Assembly: GCA_013407085.1 (NCBI GenBank)
Contig: JACCGJ010012510.1
Location: 1-64,000 of the forward strand
Length of the DNA stretch: 64,000 bases
From: Atriophallophorus winterbourni
Taxonomy: Eukaryota; Platyhelminthes; Trematoda; Plagiorchiida; Microphallidae
Direction: 5' to 3'
How positions within the stretch are numbered: position 1 is the first letter of the stretch; each line of letters begins with the position of its first letter. Shown one piece after another: positions 11,032 to 23,034 of the stretch. A program made the translations under genes and the position numbers. The notes under the pieces were generated by a model. It did not search any database. It had not been told where the DNA came from and saw only the letters and a program-made list of their open reading frames with translations.

Positions 11032-12857
11032 ATGGAAGTGAATGTAGCAAACCAACGGGCTCGGTTTCAAGAAACAGTGGCCTGCGAAAAGCTGTCTAAA
11101 TTCACAGTGCCTAATCGAGAAGAATACACCTCAATGCTTGCAACCTTGTGTGGCAGTGAACGATCCAAATTATTCTACTATCTTCGGGAGAAATTTGCAG
11201 TCGTCGAAGTTGGCGGTGTCAAGAAAATCGTCAAGGTAAGCCTCTTTATTTCTCTTGCACTCTTTCACACACAAATTTTTGTCATCGATCGATGTTGTCG
11301 TTGGCACCATCAACATCATCAACAAAAACAACAACAGCAGCAACAACAGCATCATCCTTAGCAAAATCAGTTTCATTAGCTCTGTAAACTTGTTTCTTTT
11401 TATTCTTTCAGAGCCGAAAAAATGAAGCTGATCCACTTCACTACCTTGCCGTTCGGGACGAGCTCTTCGACATAATCTACGAAGCTCACGTGTCGACTGG
11501 TCATGGCGGTGAAAAAAAAACCAAAAGATTTCTTGATGACAAATACGCAAACATACCAATGAAGATGGTGTCCCTCTTTTTGGCTGCATGCGAGACATGT
11601 CAAAGAAAGAAACCCTTACCGAACAAAGGAATTGTTGTAAAACCCATTCGGTCACGAAATTACTGTGACCGTGGTCAAGTTGACTTGATCAATATGGAAT
11701 CAACACCAAGTGGAAATTTCGTACAGATATTAAATTACCAGGATCACTTCACCAAGTTCTTGGTACTGAAACCATTAACGAGTAAAAGGGCTGCCGAAGT
11801 GGCGTACCACCTCATAGATATATTCACATTCATGGGTGCGCCCAGCATTCTTCAGAGTGATAACGGTAGAGAATTTGTGGCGGATGTAGTCTCAGAAATG
11901 AAATCCATGTGGCCCAACCTGCAGCTAGTTCATGGGCGCGCGAGGCACCCACAAAGCCAGGGATCTGTGGAGCGGTCTAATGCTGATGTAAAGCAGATGC
12001 TTATTGCTTGGACAATCGATAACAATACAACGAATTGGGCAGATGGCCTACGTTTCGTGCAGTTCCAAAAGAATAGCTCATCACACAGAAACCTGCAAAA
12101 CACGTCTCCATTTGAGATTTTATTCGGACAGAAACCAAGACTAGGATTGCAGAAAACGGTTTTACCTGCAGGCGTTCTCGCTCACATAACAACAGAGGAA
12201 CAACTGGAGGCGGCTCTCAGGGAGATCCATGGCATGGAAGCTGCTGATGAACCAGCTGTTGATGCCGGGGAACAAGATCAGGCTTGTGAGGAACAAGCTG
12301 TTGCTGCCGGGGAACAAGATCAGGTTGATGAAACTGGAGAAAGAGCTACAGGTATTGCAGATGTTTTCTCAAAGCACATCCAGATGATAAGGGCATGCAG
12401 TGACAAGGCTACAAGCGGACAAGAAAAGAGCAGAAAAGAAATGCTTGAAGCGAGCAGCGCCATTCTGCATCCTCTATCCGTGGGAGACTGCGTCTTACTC
12501 CCGGTTTCCGAATTCGATCGTGGACGACTAGACTGTAGAAATATTATTGGAGTGGTTTACGACATTACTGCCAGCGGAATGTACAAAGTTGCAACAAAAC
12601 ATGGAATGATCGAGGCAGCTTTCTCTAGAAATCAGCTGCAGAAGGCAGATAGTCAGCTGATGAGCCTTTCGGAAACGAGCGACATTATGCAGTCATTTCG
12701 CAAGATTGCATCCCTTCATTCTGCCACTGGGGGACAAGGATTTGCAAAGTGTTCTTGCACAGCAAAGTGCGATTCCAGGCGCTGTAGTTGCAGGAAGAGC
12801 GGAACATTGTGCCACTTCCATTGCCATCCTTGGAACGTAAAATTTAAGAACAAATAG
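11032..12857 (+). CDS. Ginger/KRBA2-like transposase (integrase-type), two exons
   Basis: Exons 11032-11235 and 11412-12857 join in phase 0 (TCAAG|GTAAGC ... TTCTTTCAG|AGCCGA) to give 549 residues with no stop. Residues 94-131 hold an integrase zinc-binding signature (H94, H99, C128, C131). The catalytic core follows with D159 (in QVDLI), D218 (in QSDNGREF) and E255 (in GSVERSN), the DDE triad of retroviral-type integrases. Residues about 325-355 carry a duplicated acidic motif (AGEQDQ). The C-terminus (about 512-544) is a Cys-rich CXC-like knuckle (CSC..KC....CSC). An in-frame earlier ATG exists at 10981; I chose 11032 because both lie outside the inverted repeat and 11032 gives the shorter leader. 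A poly(A) signal AATAAA follows at 12934. The role is DNA cleavage and joining at the element ends. Confidence 0.85.
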
Positions 12858-12933
12858 TGACAAAAGGAAAGACTTCTTTTAGAATTCATGATTGTACCAC
12901 TATTTATTTATGTCTGTACCGATTTATCTGGTT

Positions 12934-12939
12934 AATAAA
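12934..12939 (+). terminator. Poly(A) signal AATAAA of the transposase gene
   Basis: AATAAA lies 77 bp after the transposase stop and before the right inverted repeat, as expected for the element's own transcript end. Confidence 0.6.
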
Positions 12940-13001
12940 CCTATAGTGAATTCGCCCGACATTGTTTGTTCCATTTTAACCATCATCTTCATCAGCGAAA
13001 A

Positions 13002-13261
13002 ATAAAAATCTCGCTAATTTATAACGGACAAAACGGCCGAAAGACAGTAAAAACATAGCTTGCCGATTCCGCAGAATCAGCTGCCGAATCCACGGAATCG
13101 GCTGCTGAATCTACGGAATCAGCAGTGGTGGAAATGAGTTCCACATTTTCAGCAAATCGTTGCCTATTCCGCGGAATCAGCAACGAAATGCCCATTCCGC
13201 GGAATTGGCAAACTGATTGCCGAATCCGCAGAATCGGCAATTCCGCGATTTCGGCACGACA
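13002..13261 (-). repeat. Right terminal inverted repeat
   Basis: Reverse complement of 10580-10839 with about five mismatches by eye and no indel. It carries the same six 21-bp palindromic iterons in mirror order and is followed by TATA. Confidence 0.85.
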
Positions 13262-13980
13262 TATATATATTGAAATAATTTATCAAGGTTTATTTGTCCC
13301 ATTTGATTTTGGAACAATATATCTGATCAGACGTACGACTTCATGAGGTGATGTGAATTGGAAGAAGTCTTGTTTAATTTTTTCAATGAGTACCGTGTAA
13401 TAAAAAAGCCCTGATACGGAGTACCAGTCATGAGCTATCGAATGATTTGCAGAACGCTACGCTCCGGCACGGCATGAGAGCACAAATCACCGAAATGTTC
13501 AACGAAAACGATCACAAACTTGCAAGATTTCGGGCTACAAAGAAAGTGAATGAGAACTTTTAGAGTGACAACTTGCTAAGTAACAGAAGCAGATGGAAAA
13601 CACAAACAGCTATCAAATAACTTTAACGGAATCAACCTTGGCGAAGGTTTTATGGGGACCGGTTAGCAGGAAATCGCCCTACGTATCAAATCAAAGAGAC
13701 AAACGGCAAAGACGGATTGATAAATTTGTTGTGTTTTCCAGATTTGTCCATAAACGTTCGGCGTCCGACTTGTTAAATATCATGAGCGTAATAAAACGCT
13801 TCGGTAAATTGTAGATCTTCCGCGTTGTGGGATTTGGGATCGTTAACATTTGAAGCATTGACTTCTACTTCTAAATTGTAGCAAAATCAATGGTTATAAA
13901 TGAAGCGGTGGAATGCGATTGACCTTTGAACGTGTGCCTTCGAGGTGAAGGCAAACAACGCAATAAACATTCGCACCAGA
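13262..13980. other. No gene recognised
   Basis: A 73-codon frame at 13593-13814 has no recognisable domain. Slightly higher G+C from 13400 to 13980 hints at old LINE sequence continuing into the CR1-like fragment that follows. Confidence 0.35.
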
Positions 13981-13984
13981 GCTG

Positions 13985-14910
13985 GTTTCAATCTCGTGTG
14001 AGCGTACATGGTGATCACTGTCTTTGTCCTATCCTCCTTCTGGCTTACGTCAATGAAATACCGGAACTTGTTTGCTGAAACATAGCGTTATTCGCGGACG
14101 ACATAAAGATATCAAGTTGCATTCGTATTCCAGAAGAATGTTTGCTATTAAAAATAGATTTTGCTACGCTCCACATTTGGTCGTTGAAGAACAAACTGCC
14201 CTCTAATTTCAACAAATGTAGGCGAAATTAATGTGGGGAAGCAAGTAGATAACACATGCATGATATGTACAGCTAAGAAAAAGATTTGTTTGTCAAGATT
14301 TGCTTAAGCATATAAGCTTTATTTTGAACAACCACTGCCTTTACAGAAACATGACGTTTCTTCAATTTAATCGAACGGGTATAGTAGTATAGTATAGTAA
14401 TATAGCATAGTACGGTAGTATAGTATCCGTGGCTTTAGAAGTATGTTGAAATTATGCAGCGAATCTATTACCGCTCAACAAAACTAGTTCTCAGCATCCG
14501 AAACAAGCCTCATAAAGAAAGGATAGCTCAAATGAATCTGATCGATTTTCTCTATAGAGGAATAAGAAGAGGCCTCATCCTACATTGCAAAATATTCCAT
14601 ACCACAAACCACCCCTTACATGGCCTCTTCATGCAAATGGATACACGGAACTATGGGACTCATGATTATACGCTGGTGGTACATCATTCCCGCCTAAATT
14701 GTAGAAGGTATTTTTATTCAGTTTCTGTCGTTTTTACTTGGAACACTTGACCTTCTACCTCTAATCACTCAACCAGCATGCATGGGTCTAAAATGAAATT
14801 AGATGAGTTTTTACTTAATTATTCGTTTTCCGTCTACTTATATACAGTTTAAAATGAAATTAGATGAGTTTTTACTTAATTATTCGTTTTCCGTCTACTT
14901 ATATACAGTG
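13985..14910 (+). mobile_element. CR1-like LINE fragment (RT end and 3' part), decayed
   Basis: Broken frames give an RT region with 'LFADDIK'-like sequence (14085-14110), then the thumb/tail block IYYRSTKLVLSIRNKPHKER (from about 14460) and the SRLNCRRYFYSVSV block before 14750, which recur in the copies at 16-18 kb and 27.2-27.6 kb. Many stops and shifts; not functional. Confidence 0.7.
14789..14909 (+). repeat. 60-bp tandem duplication
   Basis: 14789-14848 and 14850-14909 are identical by eye, period 61, with one extra T between them. The unit is the 3' region of the CR1-like fragment (starts taaaatgaaattag, ends tatacagt). Confidence 0.9.
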
Positions 14911-15750
14911 TAATCTAATTGGTTAGATTATTTTTAATTTTAATTTTCAACATCATATGGTGATTTTTCAGCTTGATGCTTTTTAGATTACTAAACACCT
15001 TGAATTACCTCGAATGACGTTCGACTTTCACTTCCAGGTTTGATTATCACCTGGATTTATTTTTGGGAAAATGTGTTTTACACACTTCCCCACCAAACTC
15101 AGGCGTAATAATGGGGCCAATATTTGGGAATTTAGTGTGACAACATTGCACTCTGTCCAGTGAATGTGAACCACATAAACGTTAACACTTCGTACTCAAC
15201 AAACCGACCACATGATTAGGGATGTTTCATTCGCATTAGAAAATGTTGCATATGGGTCAACAGTACGCAAATTATTTTCACTGAATTCGATGCACATCAT
15301 ATGTATTCTCGTGAATAAGTGGACTGTAATCAAATAAAGCTATTTTCGAATGTATCCAGGAGGTTAAAAAATGTCCGTTTACTGAAGAAATTGTAATAAG
15401 CGTGACTAGTGTGTTTCAGTAAATATAGATTTTTGAGTGTTTGCTTTCAAATAATAAAAAAATTGGAATTGAATATAACTCATTCTGACCTAAATAAAAA
15501 GTGAATAGCTTCACAGATTGACACAGGTGTATTGTTTATGAGAAGCAAGAAACGTATTCCAACCAGGATGTTAAATATCTGATCAATTAAAGAGAAAATA
15601 GTATCTAAAGTGAATTTGAGTATTTATATACACAAGAATTGGATTCAACTCAATTAAAGTTCAACTCATTTGCAAGCTACTTTGTGAAAATGTATTTCAG
15701 AAGAAAACGATATGCGGAAAATGCGGATTATTTGTACGATGACAAAATCA
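14911..15750. other. CR1 3' end, then unassigned A+T-rich sequence
   Basis: 'ccttgaattacctcgaatgac' near 15000 resembles the TTGAAT-rich 3' ends of the other CR1-like copies. The rest holds nothing I recognise. Confidence 0.35.
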
Positions 15751-15754
15751 ATGT

Positions 15755-18190
15755 ATTCTGGTGCTCACATCCCCATCACTCCGAAGCAACAGCAGTGGAG
15801 TCAATGCAGTATCATAGTCCTTTGGGGCTAAGTGACCATCTTGTGTTGTCCTTCGAATTCGTGTGCAACGCCAGAAGGGCGTCGGGCGACGTTAAGTTCA
15901 TCAGGAGAGTCGATTATTTCGGCCTTCGTGGTGCCATTACGATTATGGAGGAAAAACATCTCGATCTTACGAATGCAGATACTCATTGTTCTAGTCTGTT
16001 AAGTTATATCGGTACAAAACTAGACGAAAATTCTACCTGTGTTCCCAGAAGGAAATAAAGAACATTTTGCTTCAAACTCCGAAGCCGCACTCGGAAGTGT
16101 GATAGCCATGCGAAATTCCGCATGGGCTGCACACAAAATAATACGAACAGACGCATCTTGGGAACACTTTCGTAGTTTTCGTAACGAGGTGACGTCCCTA
16201 ATTCGAGAAGACAAGTATTATCACCATTGGAAGCTGATGGACCAGATGGAACGAGATCCTAAGTTGCTGTACACCATCGTAAACACTGCGACCAAGGTTA
16301 AGCCAGGTGTATTTCCTATCCAGACAGAGAACGGACTGACTGATAATGTCAAGGATACAGCTGATGCCCTAATATCATTTTATGCGCAAGTATTTTGTCC
16401 AAAGAACGTTTCAACGCTGACGTCTTTGCCGCACCCACTACAAGTCGAATGCCTTAGCAACATCGAGGTAAATCCTACGGTTGTGCGAAAGCATTTACGC
16501 GAAATGAACGTTCGCAAATCATCAGGAGAGGATGGAATAACACCCGCTGTACTGAAGTCATGCGAGCTGGAGGCTTGTGGCCCACTAAGTGGTATATTGA
16601 AGCACTCATGGAATACGGGAACCGTACCAACTCAATGGAAAACCGGTGTTATCACACCAATCTACAAAGGGGGCAGTCGTTCTGATCCGGCGAATTACCG
16701 CTCCGTGACGCTTCTTTCAGCGGTTTCTAAAATTTTGGAACGCCTGGTGTGTGAACGACTTGTTGAACATCTCGAGAACCATCAGCTAATAACTTTCACA
16801 CAACACGGATTTAGGAAAACATATTCATGCCTGTCTAACTTGCTCACGACTCTAAATGACTGGACGCAAGCACTAGACCAAGGGGTTCCGTCCATGCCGG
16901 TTACTTAGATATATCTAAAGCATTCGACAGAGTGAATCACTCCTTACTGCTTCAGAAGCTGCAGAATGTTGGCGTCATCGGAAACCTACTAACATGTTTC
17001 ACAAGTTACCTGTCTGGACGCAAAGTAAAAGTCAGAATAGATGGTGAAACTTCTCGAACAATTGAAGCCACGAGCGGAGTCCCTCAGGGTTTGGTTCTCG
17101 GTCCAATACTGTTCCTCATATTTATAAACGATCTACCGAACTTACTAGCATGTAAGCTTGTTTTATTCGCAGATGATGTAAAAATCTGGACGAAGGTCAA
17201 CTCTATCGATGACTGTCATGTTCTGCAAGGAGATTTGAATAAGCTGCACCAGTGGTCAATTCAAAACAAACTGCCATTCAATTTCCGCAAGTGCAAAATG
17301 TTGCAAGTCGGAAAACCCTTTCCCTTTACCTACAAACTTGGCAGCCACCCGCTTGAATGGAGTACATCACAAAAAGATCTCGGAATCTTGGTGTCTGGCA
17401 CTTTGAAGAACAGCCTACAGTGCGAAGCCGTCTACAAGCGTGCGTGCAGCTTGCTAGGTTTACTGAAACGCATTTTCGGACGTTTCCCACCACACTCACT
17501 CGCGAATTTACTAAACACTTACATACATCCTGTCGTTGACTACGCTGTACAAGCTTGGACGCCATGGATGGAAAAAACATCTCGCTCCTCGAACGAATTT
17601 AACACAAGGCAACCAAAATAGTTACCGGATTGAATTATTTACCCTTTGCGCAGCGACTGACCAGACTTGGACTGTGCACCCTCGAGCGCAGACGTATCCT
17701 ACACGACCTCACTCTGACATATCGAATCATCTACGCGAAATCCCACCCTATCAAACACCTCTTCAAGTTTGGTTCGGTTGTCCCCACACGCAGCCACTCT
17801 TTGACCCTTCAAATCCCACACTCACGATTGAATTGTCGTCGTCACTTCTTCGCTGTTCGTGTATGCTTCTTGTGGAATAGCTTGCCGACAGATATTGTTA
17901 CCTCAGCGAACGAGCACATCTTTAAACACAGGTTACAAAACCTTATGTTGAGAACTACGGCGTTGGCCCCTACCTATTGTTGTCTATATTTTTTTAACGC
18001 ACGGAACTACCGTCCATCCAAAGATTCTTTTCCCTCAGTCTGTGTCGCCATTGAGGATTATTTTTGCTCCAGCTATGAAGAACACGGATATGATCATACA
18101 AGTAACGATTTTTTTAATTTTTTATACGTTTATTCTATGGTACTGTACAGCAATTAGCTTTTTTTACCATAAATCTTGAATCTTGAAGCA
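15755..18190 (+). mobile_element. CR1-like LINE, longest copy (endonuclease end plus RT)
   Basis: A non-LTR retrotransposon copy, 5'-truncated within the endonuclease (SEATAVESMQYHSPLGLSDH at about 15780-15840, ending in the conserved S-D-H). RT follows in three frames: 16059-16905 (KSSGEDGITPAVLK, NYRSVTLLSAVSKILERL), then a one-base loss near 16885 shifts into 16900-17590 (YLDISKAFDRVNH, SGVPQGLVLGPILF, LFADDVK), and a second shift near 17600 leads to 17630-18157 (tail SRLNCRRHFFAVRV). The 3' end is TTGAATCTTGAA, the short repeat typical of CR1 tails. It is dead through two frameshifts and the missing 5' part. Confidence 0.8.
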
Positions 18191-18199
18191 TTGGGCATT

Positions 18200-20190
18200 C
18201 GTGTACAAAAATTTGACAGTCGATGTTGAGAGCAAAGACGGTTTATTTGAGCAGGTAATTTGAGTACGTGTCAAAGATGGTGGGTAAATTACATCACCGA
18301 GTAATGACGGGGTGTAAACCGAAGTTATTGGTCGGGCTTCTTTGGATGGTAAAACATGTGTGTGTCTTATTGGTTGCCGACATAGACAATGTCACGGTTT
18401 GTGGCAACACTCAGGAGGAGCATGATGCTCATTTCCAGTCGTTCATAAAATCTACATGGAAGTATGGAATAACACTTAATGATAGTAAGACTGTCACCGC
18501 CGCCAAGGAGATCTGTCTCTTGGGTTACAAGATTTCCAAAGGTGTGATTAGACCTGGCCAGGAACGTATGGATCCTATTCGTAAACTTCCACCCCCACGT
18601 AACGCTAAAGAATTGCAACGCGTGATTGGAATGTTTTCGTACTACTCTCATTGGATATCTAGGTTTTCTGACAAAATAAATAAAGTGGTCAAAAGCAAAA
18701 CATTCCCTCTGCATGACGACGTCTATTCAACCTTTGAAAACGTGAAAAGCGATCTTAAATGTGCCCTACTTATTACGATAGACCATACTGAGCCATTGGT
18801 CATCGAAACAGATGGTTCTGATGTCGCCATTGCCGATTCACTTAGTTAAAACCACAAACCGATTGCCTTTGTCTCGATGACACTCAATCCTAGCGAATAA
18901 AATCACTCGACTGTAGAGAAGGAGGCATAGGCCATTTTTGAATCCATCAGGAAATGGAGGCACTATTTATTGGTAGACCATTTAAACGGGTCACTGACCA
19001 GCGCTCGGTTGCATTTATGTATTTTGGTAGCCAAAAGGTAAAATCAAAACCGATCACATAGAGCGCTGGAAAATCGAGCTTTCCGAATAGAAGTATGATG
19101 TTGGGTATCGACTGAGTAAAAAAAACCATGTTGCGGACACTTTATCACGTAACATCTGTGCAACCATTACTAACCCTGAACAACTGGAGGAGCTGGACAC
19201 CTCATTCTGTCATCCAGAAATTACCCGAATGTTTCATTTTGTCCGGTGCAAAAATCTTCCTTATTCGGTAGACGATATCAAACGAGTCATTGCCAATTGC
19301 AGAGTGTGTGTGGAACTAAAGCCAAGGGTTTTCAAGCCTTCCGGTACCATTATTGAAGCCACACAGCCTTTTGAGCGTCTAAGTATAGATTTCAAAGGTA
19401 TTTTACATACAAGTCGCTGTTTGATAAAATTATTAGACGAATTCTCTCAATTCCCTTTTGCTTTTACATGTGCGGATATGTCATCAACTACTGTGATTGG
19501 CTGTCTTACACAACTTTTTACTTTCTCCGGGATGCCTGCCTATATCCACTCTGACAGAGGTCCGTCAATCTTCTCTTCTGAACTCAAAAACATTCTGACT
19601 GAAAAGGAAATCGCCATGAGTCACACATCAACATATAATCCACAAGGCAACGGCCAGGCAGAACGTCTCAACGGCACACTTTGGAAAACAGTCAGCCTTG
19701 CTCTAAAAACTCATTGTTGTGCACATCTACGAATCACACACCTCATGAACGCATGTTTCAGTATGCCCGACGCTCATGTTCTGGTACCTCTTTGCCTTCT
19801 TGGCTAACTACGCCAGGTTCGGTCCTCCTGCGGCGAGGCAATCGGTCATCTAAGTATCAACAGCTGGTGGAAGAACTGGAGCTCTTGAATTGTAACCCTC
19901 ATTACGCTCGTATTGCTTATCAAGATGGCAGAATCGAAACTGTATCACTCTGCCGTTTAGACCCAAAAGTTCGGTAACGACAACAGACCTTTGTGATCAT
20001 CCTGACTTCGATACAAACATCGAACAAAGGACCTCGGATGTACCAGAGGAAGACCACAACAATAATTATTGATCAGTGGAGATGTTGCCGATATCATCGC
20101 ATGAAACCCTTACCCCTACTTACCCAGAACTACTAGAAAAGCAGCAACGGGTTCGCGCCTACAATATGAGAAATCGTGAAGCCTAAAATT
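18200..20190 (+). mobile_element. Gypsy-type LTR retrotransposon pol, degenerate
   Basis: 18268-18849 reads as the end of reverse transcriptase and the connection (ITLNDSKTVTAAKEICLLGY, PRNAKELQRVIGMFSYYSHW) into the start of RNase H (VIETDGSD). The catalytic Y-x-D-D is altered to D-I-D-N. Stops follow through RNase H. 19140-19807 holds the integrase: zinc finger ending NCRVC, then D (SIDFKG), D (HSDRG) and E (QAERLNGT). The frame shifts near 19800 into a short C-terminal part ending at 19977. No LTRs were found, so this is an internal relic lying directly after the CR1 copy. Confidence 0.75.
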
Positions 20191-20400
20191 AATTTGGCCT
20201 GAACATTACTTCAATCGTACGAGCTTACTCAAAACAAAGCCGGGGTGAATGTCATGACTGTTACTTGTTTGTGCTGTACACCTTTTGCATAGAGTTACTA
20301 AACTCTGATATTCACATTTCAGCTCATGTACTCTCGTTCTAGATAAGTAAAGCGTTACCTATTGTATACTAACTTGACTTCCTTTTGAACTCAATTCGGA
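20191..20400. other. No feature recognised
   Basis: Spacer between the Gypsy relic and the next LINE tail. Confidence 0.4.
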
Positions 20401-20404
20401 TCAG

Positions 20405-20965
20405 ATTCTACAACGTTACAGCTACTAAATGTGCCGAAGGTGCAAAAAAGGCTCGCAAAGAATTGCCGAGAAACCTTCAATCTTCATTCCCTTATACCAA
20501 GTAGTCTTGCGGCCTCATTTGAAATACTGCGTTTAATCCTGGGCACCGTACTTAAAAATAGATATAGCATGTCTTGAAAGGGTCCAGCGCTTTGCGACTA
20601 GGATGGTTGAAGGTCAGGTAGGTAAAATCTATGAGGCAAGACTCAAGGACATCGGTTTATTCTCACTAAAGAGACGGCGGCTGCGAGGTGAACTAATAGA
20701 AGCCTTCAAGCTTTTAAAGGGGCTTACGGGTGATAATATTACTGAAATCTTTAAACTTGCCCCTAAAACAACTACAAGGGGAAATTCTATGAAACTTCAT
20801 CAGAGTAGGCCAAGGTTTGCTGGCACGTGAGCAAATTTTCAGCAACCGTGTGGTCAACTTCTGGAACAAGCTCTCAGATTGTATAGTAAGCCTCCCAAAT
20901 GGGTTGAGCTTTAAAAGGTATTTAGACGTTAAATGGTCTATCATATTTCCGCACATTGTCTAATA
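20405..20965 (+). mobile_element. LINE 3' RT tail fragment
   Basis: Reads with two shifts as a LINE RT C-terminus: LERVQRFATRMV, the RLKDIGLFSLKRRRLRGELI block, FKLLKGLTG, then FSNRVVNFWNKL and FKRYLD, the standard ending of CR1/jockey-type ORF2 proteins. It differs in sequence from the CR1-like family at 15.8-18.2 kb and so is a second LINE family. Confidence 0.75.
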
Positions 20966-21655
20966 AAAAATTAGAAAAACAAAAACGGATTTTTTTACAT
21001 TTTTTATCACATCTGCCTAGGCCTGAGCAACCTGACAGCAAGCAATTTCACATGCAGTCTATGACTGTGTTTCACTTTGCATCAACTAAGCTAGTGATTT
21101 CATACACCATACATTGTTCAAGCATATTATTGCATTGTTTCCTAAATAGCTGACCTCTGACCGTGCTGGTAGAGAGAAACCCCACCTTACTATCAAGATA
21201 TCCGGAAACAGGAACGTGTGAAAAGTACCACCTGTATACTCAATATCGAAGTGCCGGGTTCTCGACAGCCTAATGTCGAAGGAAATCTGAGCGCGTGATT
21301 AGCTTTTAGCCATCTTCAGCCCTGTGCAACTTGAACTTGAATTTGGTTGCCATTTTGGGCAACAATATTTTGCTTGGATTTCGACACCAATTTTGGGTTT
21401 CTAGTATTTGATAGACATTTTGGACGACAATTTTGGTAATTTTATTCCTTGGTATTATTACTTTGGCAGTTTATCTGGTGACCATTCGCTGAATTTATTG
21501 TTGTCATTTGGAACATTTGAGCATTTTCGGCTCACATCATTTGTACAACCAGGTACGATTGAGGTTTTTCCATTGTTGTTGTCTATTAATCTTGTTAATA
21601 GTACCGTAGTAAATCCGAATCGTTGTTTCGAATTGTCGAATTGAGAAACGGGTGG
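20966..21655. repeat. Unassigned, possibly a solo LTR fragment
   Basis: The stretch from about 21550 ('gattgaggtttttcc' ... 'aatagtaccgtag') resembles 61640-61700, which follows the BEL/Pao element, so it may be a solo LTR relic. The resemblance is short and seen by eye only. Confidence 0.25.
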
Positions 21656-21659
21656 TCTA

Positions 21660-22260
21660 CGCGTTAACCAATGACTTTAGTCGTTGCGCATATCCTGACT
21701 CGGGTCTGATTCTTACCCAAGACAATTACCATTGTAGTCTCACACTTTACGGCCTGAACTACCTGTCCTCCGTCTGAGCGATCTCGATTGAGACTACACG
21801 AATTTTTTTCCAAACTGGCTGATTTGTGTAGCGTCTTATTCCCGACCAGTCGAAATGGAGCTAGTATCATATGTTGTGGTCGTAGAGAGTTCGTTCTTTA
21901 TGTTTTGCGACTACTCAACAGTAACAAGTCCATTGAAATATTCAGTAAGTTTATTACAGCGGTCTACGCTTGAAGCACTGGAATCAAGTTTCGCTCTCCT
22001 CTGAGCTTATCAGCAGTGCACATCCTGTCTCGGGTTTTAATCCAACCCAGGACGATCACCATTGTATTATCACGCCGTACGCATCCAGCTACCGTCCTCC
22101 TCGCGTTTAAGCATTCATGAATGTTTCCCCGGACTTGCAAATTTTTGTAGCGTCATATGCCCGGCAATTCTTGAAGCAGCCAGCAACATCTGTTGTGGTC
22201 GTCCAACCGATCTGATCTCCTTGTCATGTCGACCCATCAGAACAAATTGACACATTATGA
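21660..22260 (-). repeat. Two units of the tRNA-like repeat
   Basis: Two adjacent partial units of the repeat arrayed at 49.6-57.2 kb; they share 'cagtgcacatcctgtctcggg', 'cgaccagtcgaaatggag', 'tgttgtggtcgt' and 'gttttgcgactactca'. On the - strand each contains a B-box-like GGTTNNAANCC and an A-box-like TAGCT..AG segment. The units start near 21670 and 22005; the first lacks its middle part. Confidence 0.65.
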
Positions 22261-23030
22261 CACCGAAGCACTGAAAACAATAAGCTTATAAATCTAAACG
22301 TAGATCACATACATGGTCATAAGTGATTGAACTAAATGCTTAAATTTGAGAAAATTTGACGTATTAGACTAATTATTGAAGATTACTAACAATATCAAAA
22401 TCGAAGGCGATAAGTTCTATTTCCCGTATTTACGTTTACAGCAGACATGGTACAAAGACCTGCAGTAAATGTGGAACATTTAAGAGCATTGCAAAGGTGA
22501 AACTATCTTATGGTTTTCAGCAACAATTTTTCTCGTCCACACACGAATTGTCAAGTCTAAAGTATCTGAATACCGTGGTTGCCTTGTTTTATCTGTGTGT
22601 TAATTGTTTAAAAAACGATTGTTATTCTGTTTAACCCTTCCCTCGAAATTACACCTTATTTCCAATTACAGGTTTTCTGTCCTCATAGATTAGAGTCAGT
22701 AAATTAGATCGTGAAATACGTCTGACAATGTTAGATGAGCTTCTGGTCATCGGCATCTGTCTTGAACAACCAATCCGTCTCAGGAGATTAGTTTCTATGA
22801 AGCGCTGTGAAGATATAGTACGGGCTCCTCACTTCAAAGATTTGTCCTCCATGGTCGTACAAAAATAAAATCTCACAAAAATTTCAAATAACCATTTAAG
22901 TCGAACCATGCGCCGATAGAAATCAACCTTACACTCGCCACGAATAACACTTTGGTATAATGAACGTTTACTCAAATTTGACAGTTATGAACATCTAATT
23001 TAATTGTTGTTGATGACTTTTTGAGCATTG
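22261..23030. other. No gene recognised
   Basis: Only short chance frames. Confidence 0.4.
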
Positions 23031-23034
23031 TGCC

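Larger units (their letters stand above)
10580..13261 (+). mobile_element. Ginger/KRBA2-like DNA transposon, complete
   Basis: A cut-and-paste element of 2682 bp bounded by TGTCGTGCC...GGCACGACA. It carries 260-bp terminal inverted repeats without length difference (10580-10839 and 13002-13261) and one spliced transposase gene with a retrovirus-type integrase core. Known Ginger elements combine an integrase-like DDE transposase, TG...CA-type ends and 4-bp target duplications; here TATA flanks both ends, inside a TA microsatellite. The arms differ at only about five positions by eye and the transposase frame is unbroken, so the copy is young and may be competent. It is by far the best preserved element in the window. 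Confidence 0.85.

Noticed and set aside
11170..11655. 161-codon - strand frame opposite the transposase
   Set aside because: It is the antisense shadow of the transposase exons and intron, including the CAA/CAG run.
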